The position numbers and the translations under genes are program-made. Source: CAVVTR01 sp963751245 (GTDB lineage Bacteria > Acidobacteriota > Thermoanaerobaculia > Thermoanaerobaculales > Thermoanaerobaculaceae). Taken from it: a stretch of 64,000 bases of DNA. This document shows positions 41,610 to 48,894 of this stretch, piece after piece (the first letter of the stretch is position 1; each line of letters opens with the position of its first letter). The notes beneath the pieces were generated by a model that saw only the letters and a list, made by a program, of their open reading frames with translations, had not been told where the DNA came from and did no database searches. The stretch is taken from positions 62,001-126,000 of the forward strand of contig CAVVTR010000012.1 of assembly GCA_963751245.1 (NCBI GenBank). Direction: 5' to 3'.

Positions 41610-43144
41610 CCGCGTCCAGCCGCGACGGATGGCGCCGGGCACGGCTGGAGACGGTCCTCGACCTCTCCCTGGCTCTGGCCGGGCCCCGGCGCGAGAGCGA
41701 GGTGGTCGAGGAGCTCCTGCAGAGAGCGGTGGGCCTCCTCGACGCCGGCGCCGGACTGGCAGTCTCCCTCGGACCCACGCTGGAGCCCATCACCGTGTCG
41801 TCGGTGGGGTGGCCCGCGGACCACGGCAGCGCGGCGAGCCTGGTGGCGGCTCACGCGCTCCGGGGCGTACGGGGAGGGGAGCTCGAGCGCATCGCGGGCG
41901 AGGCGCTGGACCTGCCGTTCAGCGAGGTCCTGGCCGCCCCGTGCGTCTGGCGCGAGGAGCTCATGGGGATCGTCGCGGTGGCCGACAAGGAGGCGCGGGG
42001 CGGGCGCGGCCGCTTCGACGACGAGGACGAGACGTTCCTCCGCTCGCTGGCGCAGCTCGCCGCTCCCGCCATCGCGTCGTGCCGGGCCCTCGAGGAGGCG
42101 GAACGGCAGCGCGAGGCGCTGGAGGAGGAGAACCGCGCCCTGCGCGCCGACGCCGGTGAGTCCTCTGGGCTGGTGGGCCAGGCGGCCGCGTTCCGCCACG
42201 TCCTCGAGCTGGTCCGCCGCGTCGCGCCCTCGGACGTGACGGTGCTGGTGCGGGGCGAGTCGGGGACCGGCAAGGAGCAGGTCGCGCGGTTGCTCCACTC
42301 CCTGTCCCTGCGGCGCCGGGGCCCGTTCGTGCCGCTGAACTGCGCGGCGGTCCCCGAGACCCTCCTCGAGGCCGAGCTGTTCGGCATCGAGCGCGGGGTG
42401 GCCACCGGTGTCAGCGCCAGGGTGGGCAAGTTCGAGCTGGCCAACGGGGGCACGCTGTTCCTCGACGAGGTCGGCGACCTGACCCCGATGCTCCAGGCCA
42501 AGCTCCTGCGCGTGGTCCAGGAGCGCGAGCTCGAGCGCGTGGGCGGCCGCCAGCGCCTCCACGTTGACGTCCGTCTCGTCACCGCCACGAACCGCGACCT
42601 CGAGGCCATGATGGAGACGGGGGCGTTCAGGGCCGACCTTTACTACCGCCTGAGGGTCGTGGAGCTGACCCTTCCCCCGCTGAGAGACCGCCGGGAGGAC
42701 ATCCCCCTCCTGGCCCGTCACTTCGTCCGGCTCCACGGCCACCGCCAGGGGCGCGGTGAGCCCGGGCTCTCGCGCCCTGCCCTCGAGCTGCTCCTCAACC
42801 ACGACTTCCCGGGCAACGTGCGCGAGCTGGAGAACGTGCTCGAGGCCGCGGTGGCTCTGGCCGAGGGACCCTCCATCGACGTGGACGATCTCCGCCTCGC
42901 CATGGGGGTGGGCAGCGGCGCGGGCACCCACGGGACAGGGACCCTGGACGAGGTCGTGCGCGCCCACGTGGAGCGCACCCTGGCCCGCTGCCGGGGAAAC
43001 CGCACGGAGGCAGCCCGGGAGCTGGGGATCGACCGCACCACCCTCTACCGGATGCTCGTGAGGTGGAATGCAACAGGTGATGCAAGAAGCAACAAGTCGC
43101 TGGAAGTGTCGAGGGTAGTTAAAGATAGAAAGATGGAACGATGA
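41606..43144 (+). CDS. GAF-AAA+-Fis transcriptional regulator (NtrC/NorR-like, atypical)
   Basis: 512 residues: N-terminal GAF sensor (about 15-160), short coiled linker, AAA+ sigma54-interaction domain (about 188-415) with Walker A GESGTGKE (217-224) and Walker B LFLDEVG (284-290), and a C-terminal Fis HTH (about 450-490, NRTEAARELGIDRTTLYRML). The loop that normally reads GAFTGA and touches sigma54 reads GVATGV (264-269), so sigma54 dependence is doubtful. The last twenty codons are markedly A+T-richer than the rest. GTG start overlapping the phosphatase stop. It probably senses a small molecule through GAF; the ligand and targets are unknown. Confidence 0.85.
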   Translation: MTASSRDGWRRARLETVLDLSLALAGPRRESEVVEELLQRAVGLLDAGAGLAVSLGPTLEPITVSSVGWPADHGSAASLVAAHALRGVRGGELERIAGEALDLPFSEVLAAPCVWREELMGIVAVADKEARGGRGRFDDEDETFLRSLAQLAAPAIASCRALEEAERQREALEEENRALRADAGESSGLVGQAAAFRHVLELVRRVAPSDVTVLVRGESGTGKEQVARLLHSLSLRRRGPFVPLNCAAVPETLLEAELFGIERGVATGVSARVGKFELANGGTLFLDEVGDLTPMLQAKLLRVVQERELERVGGRQRLHVDVRLVTATNRDLEAMMETGAFRADLYYRLRVVELTLPPLRDRREDIPLLARHFVRLHGHRQGRGEPGLSRPALELLLNHDFPGNVRELENVLEAAVALAEGPSIDVDDLRLAMGVGSGAGTHGTGTLDEVVRAHVERTLARCRGNRTEAARELGIDRTTLYRMLVRWNATGDARSNKSLEVSRVVKDRKMER

Positions 43145-43145
43145 T

Positions 43146-43260
43146 GGGAGCAGGCCTTCGTTGCTTTATGCAACACGTCCACGGCTGCCGGAAAGCCGTT
43201 GAATCGCCGTATCATATTGTTGTTGATGTACTTACATCAGTTGGCCTGGTTCTTGCTCCC
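43146..43260 (+). ncRNA. Candidate structured RNA segment (unrecognised)
   Basis: Starts two bases after the regulator stop and is low in G+C. Complementary ends GGGAGC (43146-43151) / GCTCCC (43255-43260) and AGGCC (43152-43156) / GGCCT (43243-43247) would close a junction containing three hairpins: GTTGC/GCAAC (43160-43174), ACGGCT/AGCCGT (43181-43199) and TGATGT/ACATCA (43224-43239). The fold is hand-drawn and matches no RNA family I know. The last hairpin covers an ATG that could begin a 71-residue protein. Confidence 0.35.
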
Positions 43261-43441
43261 GTCGTCTGGCATGTTGCCGACGACCCTCGCCGCCGTAGCC
43301 AGCCGCTTCACCGAGCCGCTCTCTCACCCTCTCGCCGTGCTGACCGCTGGGTTCTTCTCGCCGGGTTCCTTCGGCGAGCAGGCGGTCTGGCCGGTGGCTC
43401 GCGTGGCCTGGCGCCTCCTCCACGTCCTCCTGGCGCTTTGA
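43226..43441 (+). CDS. Possible small hydrophobic protein
   Basis: 71 residues from ATG 43226 (MYLHQLAWFLLP start, RLLHVLLAL end), with two hydrophobic stretches that could cross the membrane. About 60 of 70 third codon positions are G or C, as expected for real genes here. TATCAT ends ten bases upstream (43210-43215), and no ribosome site is seen. Its start lies in a hairpin of the structured segment. No homologue is known to me; it may be chance. The rest of the 471-base gap (43442-43598) is G+C-rich, with nothing recognisable until the RsbW promoter. Confidence 0.3.
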   Translation: MYLHQLAWFLLPSSGMLPTTLAAVASRFTEPLSHPLAVLTAGFFSPGSFGEQAVWPVARVAWRLLHVLLAL

Positions 43442-43615
43442 GGGGCGATGACGGGACCACGACGGCCGAAAGCAACGCTCTCACCCCGACGGCAGCCAGT
43501 GTGCAGCGCCCGTTCTCCCCGCGGCACGCCGCGGCGCGGGCCCGCCGCGGCCCAGCCCCGGCACCCCCCCGCGACGGCGCCGGGCTGAAGGTCCCGGCTA
43601 TCATTGCGAGGAACC

Positions 43616-44038
43616 ATGCCTGACGCGGAGCGCGTCCGCCTTGTCCTGCCCCCGGGCCCCCGGGCGGAGCTGCTCGCCGAGCAGGCTCTGGAGGATCTCG
43701 GCACGCGCGTCGGGTTCTCCCGTGATACCCTTGATGAGGTCAAGCTGGCCGTCCTCGAGGCCTGTCTGAACGCGCTCGAGTACGGTGAGGGCGAGGTGGA
43801 GGTCGAGCTCGTGGCGCATCCCGGCGAGACCCCGTGGATCGAGGTGCTCGTGGAGGATCACGGGCCCGGCTTCGATCCCGCGGTGGTTCCGGCGCCGGCG
43901 CTGGAGAGGAAGCTCCGCGCGCCCCGCAAGCGGGGGTGGGGCCTGGAACTCATGCGGCGCCTCATGGACGAGGTGGAGGTTCAGTCCCGGCCGGGCCTGA
44001 CGAGGGTTCGCATGACCCGTGGGCGAGGGAGGAACTAG
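43616..44038 (+). CDS. RsbW/SpoIIAB-like anti-sigma serine kinase (GHKL ATPase)
   Basis: 140 residues. Single-domain GHKL ATPase: N-box with E48 and N52 (EACLNALEYG), G1 box DHGPGFD (81-87) and G2 box GWGL (107-110). Proteins of this type bind a sigma factor or other target and phosphorylate a STAS antagonist. It is followed three bases later by just such an antagonist. TATCAT (43599-43604) is a plausible -10, with GAGGA before the ATG. No sigma factor gene lies in the window, so the sequestered partner must be elsewhere or may not be a sigma factor. Confidence 0.88.
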   Translation: MPDAERVRLVLPPGPRAELLAEQALEDLGTRVGFSRDTLDEVKLAVLEACLNALEYGEGEVEVELVAHPGETPWIEVLVEDHGPGFDPAVVPAPALERKLRAPRKRGWGLELMRRLMDEVEVQSRPGLTRVRMTRGRGRN

Positions 44039-44041
44039 GTC

Positions 44042-44398
44042 GTGGACACCTTCGAGCTGAAGCTGTCGAGGAAGGACGGCCACCTGGCGGTCCTGGAGGT
44101 CGGGGGCTACATCAACAACGAGGCCGGCGAGGCCATCGCCGAGGAGGCGATCCACCTGCTCGGGGACGGTCACCGCATCCTCCTCTTCGACCTCGGCGCC
44201 ACCCGCATCATCAACTCCATCGGGATCTCCCTGCTGCTCGAGGTGCTCGAGAAGGTGATGGAGGTCAACGGGACCCTGGCCTTCTGCGCGCTCTCGCCCA
44301 GCATCGCCAAGACGTTCCAGATCATGGGTCTGAGCCAGTACACCCAGATCTACCCGGACCGCGTCAGCGCCCTCGAGTCCCTCGCCGCATCGACATGA
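44042..44398 (+). CDS. STAS-domain anti-sigma factor antagonist
   Basis: 118 residues, a single STAS domain. The phosphorylatable serine is S59 in INSIGISLLL, aligned with the DSSG serine of SpoIIAA/RsbV. Dephosphorylated, it should capture the RsbW-like kinase and release that kinase's target; phosphorylated, it is inactive. GTG start three bases after the kinase stop; stop overlapping the phosphatase start (ATGA). The three genes form a complete switch core. Confidence 0.92.
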   Translation: MDTFELKLSRKDGHLAVLEVGGYINNEAGEAIAEEAIHLLGDGHRILLFDLGATRIINSIGISLLLEVLEKVMEVNGTLAFCALSPSIAKTFQIMGLSQYTQIYPDRVSALESLAAST

Positions 44399-45933
44399 AC
44401 AGCGTGCTCCGCCTCCTGCAGCTCGCGGAACGACAGGGCCGCGGAGCAGGGGGGACGTCTCTCCCCGACGACGTCCTGGGCGGGCTCGTGGAGACGTCCG
44501 GCGCGTCGGGCGGCATCCTCGGCCGCGGCGAGGACGTGCTCGCCCGGCAGGGCGATCTGGGGCCGGGGATGAGCCGCCGGGAGCTGCCGGCGGGACGGGA
44601 CACCTTCTGGGTGGAGATCAACGGCGGCCGGGAGCTCGCCGAGCCGGTGCGCCTCACGGCCGGCGTCGTGCTCGGCTCCTGGACCACCCGGGAAGAGCTC
44701 AAGAAGGCCCGCTTCGCGGAACGGCGCCGTCTGTGGGAGATGGAGTCCCTGCGCGCCATCTCGGAGGCCCTCGGCGGCACCCTCGACCCGCGCAGGATCG
44801 CCGAGGAGCTGCTCCTCCACGCCACCGCGCTCCTCGACGCCCGCCGCGGCGAGGTCTGGCTGGACGACCGTGGCGCGACGGCGCCGGGTCGGGGGGCGGC
44901 CGCCCCGGCGAGCGTTCCCGGAGCCCAGCCGTGCTCGGTGGCGGCGCGGATCGGCGGCGGCGTCCTCTCCGAGCGGGAGGTGTCGGTCCTGCCCGCCGAC
45001 GGGCTCATCGAGGAGGAAAGGCTGGCGGTGCCCATCAGTGGCAGGCGGGGCCGGATCGGGGTCCTCGCTCTGGCGGAGCGCGAGGTCCGCGGCGGGACGG
45101 CGCCCTACGGCCCCACCGACGCCGAGACCATGGCACTGTTCGCCTCCCAGGCGGCGGTGGCCCTGGAGAACGCGGCCATGCACCGCGAGGAGGCCGAGCG
45201 GGAGCGGCTGGAACGGGAGCTGGAGCTCGCCGCCTCCATCCAGCAGCAGCTCCTGCCGCGCAGCTTCCCGGCCATCCCGGGTATCGGCATCAACGCCCGC
45301 AGCCTGCCCTCGCGGCACGTGGGCGGCGACGTCTACGACGTCGTGCCCACGCCCAGGGGCGCCGTGGTCATGGTGGCGGACGTGACCGGCAAAGGGGTGC
45401 CGGCGGCGCTCATGGCCTCTTCGCTCCACGCCGCCGTCCACGTGCTCGCCGAGGAGGGGCGGGCGATGGGTGCCCTGGCACAGCGGCTCCACGATCACCT
45501 CCTCGCCTCCACCCCGGACAACAAGTTCGCCACGGTCTTTCTCGCCTGTCTCCAGGAGGGCGGCAGGCTCGAGTACGTGTCCGCCGGCCACAACCCAGCG
45601 GTGCTCGCCGACCCCGACGGGACCGTCACGCTGCTCCACTCCACCGCCCCCCCCCTCGGGCTGCTGCCGGGGAGCATCTACCACAGCGCCTTCGTGGACC
45701 TGCCTGTCAACGGCCTGCTCGTGCTCTACACAGACGGCTTCACCGAGGCGCCGTCGCCGTCCGACGACGATGACTTCGGGGTCGACCGGCTCGTGGAGGT
45801 GGTCCGCGAGAGCCGCGGCGAGACGCCGGAGGGGATCCTGGACGCCCTCTTCGCCGCCGTCGGCTCGTTCACGGGCGACGCCCCGCCCCACGACGACCGC
45901 ACCGCCCTCGTCATCCGCCGCCTGCCGAGCTGA
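44395..45933 (+). CDS. GAF-SpoIIE (PP2C-type) protein phosphatase
   Basis: 512 residues, no membrane segment. An N-terminal region of unclear fold (1-110), a GAF domain (about 120-275, ending ASQAAVALENAAMH), a coiled coil with IQQQLLPRSFP, and the SpoIIE phosphatase domain (about 300-510) with GGDVYD, VADVTGKG, LYTDGFTE and HDDRTALV, so all metal ligands are in place. Expected to dephosphorylate the adjacent STAS protein. It is the soluble counterpart of the membrane phosphatase at 39021, so the switch may integrate a membrane and a cytoplasmic signal. Confidence 0.9.
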   Translation: MNSVLRLLQLAERQGRGAGGTSLPDDVLGGLVETSGASGGILGRGEDVLARQGDLGPGMSRRELPAGRDTFWVEINGGRELAEPVRLTAGVVLGSWTTREELKKARFAERRRLWEMESLRAISEALGGTLDPRRIAEELLLHATALLDARRGEVWLDDRGATAPGRGAAAPASVPGAQPCSVAARIGGGVLSEREVSVLPADGLIEEERLAVPISGRRGRIGVLALAEREVRGGTAPYGPTDAETMALFASQAAVALENAAMHREEAERERLERELELAASIQQQLLPRSFPAIPGIGINARSLPSRHVGGDVYDVVPTPRGAVVMVADVTGKGVPAALMASSLHAAVHVLAEEGRAMGALAQRLHDHLLASTPDNKFATVFLACLQEGGRLEYVSAGHNPAVLADPDGTVTLLHSTAPPLGLLPGSIYHSAFVDLPVNGLLVLYTDGFTEAPSPSDDDDFGVDRLVEVVRESRGETPEGILDALFAAVGSFTGDAPPHDDRTALVIRRLPS

Positions 45934-45989
45934 CGCCGTTCCGTGCGGCGGCGCCGCGGCCGTCCCGGCCGGGAGCCTGATGACAGCCA

Positions 45990-46018
45990 TTGACGGCTCT
46001 GTCTGCGCTGAGTAAAGT
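45990..46018 (+). promoter_or_regulatory. Sigma70 promoter of the FadL-SGNH operon
   Basis: TTGACG (45990-45995), 17-base spacer, TAAAGT (46013-46018); predicted start near 46025, with an A+T-rich leader of about 46 bases before the ATG. Confidence 0.75.
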
Positions 46019-46070
46019 ATTTTCCCAGAGTCTTCGACTGACATCAGGGGTAGACAGGGAGGAGGCGTCG

Positions 46071-47360
46071 ATGAAATATGTGAGGCTTTTGCGGATCGGC
46101 TTGGTCGTTGGAGCGCTCCTGGTGGTGCCGGCGCTCGTGCAGGGAGCTGGATTCGCTCTCTACGAGCACGGTGCCAGGGCCGTCGGGATGGCAGGCGCCT
46201 TCGGCGCCACCGCCAACGACCCCAGCGCGATCTACTTCAACCCGGCCGGGATCGCGTTCCAGGATGGGACCCAGGTCGCCGGCGGCATCTTCTTCATCAA
46301 GCCCAAGACCGAGATGTACGGCGCCAATCCCTACCCGGGGTCGAGCTACCGGGGCGAGATGAAGAACCAGATCTTCTTCCCTCCGCACCTCTACGCCATC
46401 GGGGCGCTCTCCGACCGCATCCACTGGGGCGTGGGCGTCTACGCGCCGTTCGGCCTGGGCACCTGGTGGCCCGACGAGTACCCCGGCAAGTACATCAGCA
46501 AGCGCATCAACCTCGAGGTCTTCAACATCAATCCCAACGTCGCCGTGAAGCTCACGGACAACCTCGCTCTGGCCGGCGGCATCGACTACTACCTGCTGAA
46601 CTTCGACCTCACCAAGTCCATCGGCGTCGTCAACCCCTACACCCAGGCGGCCGCCGAGGTGGGACAGGTGCACATCTCCACGAAGAACCAGCACGGCTGG
46701 GGCTGGAACGTGGCCATGCTGGGCAAGCTGGGCGGTGGCTGGTCGTTCGGTGCCTCGTTCCGTTCGGCGGTCTCGGTGGAGATCGACGGCAACGGCTCCT
46801 TCGTCCAGTTTCCCTCCGGCAACCCCGACTTCGACGCCATCGTCGGCAGCCAGATCCCCTTCGGCACGGCGCCCACGGTCACCAGCAAGATCACGTTCCC
46901 CAAGGAGGGGCGCGTCGGCCTCGCGTACCACGGGGGCCCCTGGACCGCCGAGCTCGACATCGTGCGGGTGAGCTGGAGCAGCTTCAAGAACCTCCCGATG
47001 ATCTTCACGGACTACCCCGCTCTGACCCAGATCCGCAAGGAGAACTACCAGGACGCCAACAGCTACCGCCTCGGCTTCGAGTACCGCACCTCGCCGACGT
47101 GGGCGTTCCAGTGGGGCGTGCTGTGGGACGAGTCGCCGGTCCCCACGGCGTCGGTCTCCCCCCTGCTCCCCGACTCGAACCGGGTGGGGTTCACGGTGGG
47201 CACGTCCTACTCCTTCTCGCCGAACCTCCAGCTCGACGTGAGCTTCATGCACCTCAACGCCAAGGACCGGTCCACCTACGGGCATGACTACGACAACTTC
47301 AACGGACTCTACAAGACGCGGGCGGAGCTGCTCGGCTTCACCCTGGTCTACAGGCTCTAG
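46071..47360 (+). CDS. OmpP1/FadL/TodX-family outer membrane transport protein
   Basis: Outer-membrane beta-barrel that lets fatty acids or other hydrophobic compounds diffuse in. 429 residues: signal peptide about 1-27, N-terminal hatch AGFALYEHGARAVGMAGAF (27-45) with DPSAIYFNPAG, the family signature, then about 14 amphipathic strands ending in LGFTLVYRL with an aromatic-rich barrel. AGGGAGGAGG precedes the ATG. The SGNH hydrolase gene begins 11 bases after its stop and shares the transcript, suggesting uptake of fatty acids freed by that enzyme; the exact ligand is unknown. Confidence 0.9.
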   Translation: MKYVRLLRIGLVVGALLVVPALVQGAGFALYEHGARAVGMAGAFGATANDPSAIYFNPAGIAFQDGTQVAGGIFFIKPKTEMYGANPYPGSSYRGEMKNQIFFPPHLYAIGALSDRIHWGVGVYAPFGLGTWWPDEYPGKYISKRINLEVFNINPNVAVKLTDNLALAGGIDYYLLNFDLTKSIGVVNPYTQAAAEVGQVHISTKNQHGWGWNVAMLGKLGGGWSFGASFRSAVSVEIDGNGSFVQFPSGNPDFDAIVGSQIPFGTAPTVTSKITFPKEGRVGLAYHGGPWTAELDIVRVSWSSFKNLPMIFTDYPALTQIRKENYQDANSYRLGFEYRTSPTWAFQWGVLWDESPVPTASVSPLLPDSNRVGFTVGTSYSFSPNLQLDVSFMHLNAKDRSTYGHDYDNFNGLYKTRAELLGFTLVYRL

Positions 47361-47370
47361 GAGGCGGATG

Positions 47371-48798
47371 ATGAAGGCCCTCACGAAAATTGCGGCCGTC
47401 GGCCTGGTCGCGCTCCTCGCCACCGCCGGCGGAGCGTCCGCCCAGGTCAACCTGCAGAACTACGTGGCCCTGGGCGACAGTTTGACGGCGGGGTACGCCT
47501 CCGCCGGGCTCGCCGAGTTCTACCAGGCCCACTCCTACCCCGCGATCCTGGCCCGTCAGTTCGGCATGGCCAGCTTCGCTCAGCCCACGGTGAGCGACCC
47601 CGGAATCCCGGCGGTCCTCGAGCTCACCGCCCTCAACATCACCTCCCAGGGCGTCTCTCCGGTGATCGTGGAGAAGGACGGGCAGGGCGCGCCGACGAAC
47701 GCGCAGTACGCCGGCATCTACAACAACCTCGGCATCCCCGGCGCCAACACCAACGACCTGCTGACCAAGACCGGCAACATCATGAACCTGGCCACCGGTC
47801 AGTCCACCGCGAGCACCGTGTTCTACGATCTCGTCCTGCGCGACGGCGTCAACCCGGCCATCAACCAGGCCATCGGCGCCAAGGGCACGTTCTACACCGT
47901 GTGGATCGGCAACAACGACGTGCTCGGCGCGGTGCTCAGCGGGGTCGCCGTGGACGGCGTCACCCTCACCCCCGTGGCCGCGTTCACCGAGGAGTACCAG
48001 ACGCTCCTGGGCGCGCTGCACGCCGGCGCGCCGGCCGCCCGCATCATGGTCGGCAACATCCCCGACGTGCTGGCGATCCCGTTCATCACGACGGTCAAGC
48101 CGTACCTGGTCAACCCCGCCAACGGGTCGCACATCCCGCTGATCGGCACCAACGGCCCGCTCACCGAGAACGACTACGTGACGCTGGGCGCCGCCGAGCT
48201 CATCGCCAAGGGTATCGGCATTCCGGCCGCCGCCGGCGGCACGGGCATCCCGCTGCCCGAGGGCTCCATCGACGCCGAGGGTCTCCACGCCGGCGTGGTG
48301 CTGCGGGCCGACGAGGTGGCGCTCATTCGCCAACGCACGACGGAGCTCAACGCCGTCATCGCCCAGACCGCGAGCGCCATGGGGGCGGTGCTGTTCGACG
48401 TCAACGCCCTCTTCAACGACATCGCGGCCCACGGCAAGATCGTCGGCGGCGTCGACCTCACCGCCGCGTTCCTGACCGGCGGCCTGTTCTCCTACGACGG
48501 CGTCCACCCGCAGCGGCTGGGCTACGCGGTGGTGGCCAACGAGATGATCAAGCGCATGAATCAGGCGTTCGGCAGCGCGGTGCCCGAGGTGAACCTCAAC
48601 GCCTACCTCAACGGTACCGTGGCGGCCACCAGCACGGGTGCCGCCAAGACCGTCTTCACCCTCAGCGCGTACCGCTCCCTGCTCAAGGTCATGGCGCCCC
48701 AGGTGCTCACCGACACTCTCGAGGTCCGGCGTCCCCTGCGCCGCAACGTCGAGCTCACCCGGGAGCCGGTGGTGCGTCCGATGGCCATCCGCCACTAG
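47371..48798 (+). CDS. Exported SGNH/GDSL-family hydrolase (lipase/esterase)
   Basis: 475 residues with a signal peptide (cleavage near ASAQ, residue 25). Block I ALGDSLTAG with nucleophile S37, block III GNND near 177 and block V DGVHPQRLGY (Asp-His) near 375: a complete catalytic set. It is longer than simple GDSL lipases, with insertions near 230-320. AGGAGG gives six-base spacing to the ATG at 47371, while ATG 47368 would be too close. Likely cleaves acyl esters outside the cytoplasm and feeds the FadL-type porin upstream. Confidence 0.88.
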   Translation: MKALTKIAAVGLVALLATAGGASAQVNLQNYVALGDSLTAGYASAGLAEFYQAHSYPAILARQFGMASFAQPTVSDPGIPAVLELTALNITSQGVSPVIVEKDGQGAPTNAQYAGIYNNLGIPGANTNDLLTKTGNIMNLATGQSTASTVFYDLVLRDGVNPAINQAIGAKGTFYTVWIGNNDVLGAVLSGVAVDGVTLTPVAAFTEEYQTLLGALHAGAPAARIMVGNIPDVLAIPFITTVKPYLVNPANGSHIPLIGTNGPLTENDYVTLGAAELIAKGIGIPAAAGGTGIPLPEGSIDAEGLHAGVVLRADEVALIRQRTTELNAVIAQTASAMGAVLFDVNALFNDIAAHGKIVGGVDLTAAFLTGGLFSYDGVHPQRLGYAVVANEMIKRMNQAFGSAVPEVNLNAYLNGTVAATSTGAAKTVFTLSAYRSLLKVMAPQVLTDTLEVRRPLRRNVELTREPVVRPMAIRH

Positions 48799-48823
48799 CC
48801 CTCCTCGCGTCCGCACAATCCGG

Positions 48824-48856
48824 CGGGGCCGCCAGCGGGCGGCCCCGTCGCTTTTT
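48824..48856 (+). terminator. Intrinsic terminator after the SGNH hydrolase
   Basis: 10-bp stem CGGGGCCGCC / GGCGGCCCCG with an AGCG loop (48824-48847), then TCGCTTTTT. TACAAT just downstream (48861-48866) is a possible -10 for the next operon. Confidence 0.88.
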
Positions 48857-48894
48857 CGTTACAATTCTCCTGTCACCATCAGGGAGGAGGCTCT

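Noticed and set aside
43141..43623. 160-codon plus-strand frame between the regulator and the RsbW-like gene
   Set aside because: Composition turns into Arg/Pro/Ala shadow after residue 60, with no hydrophobic pattern or motif; the 71-codon frame in the other register is more plausible.
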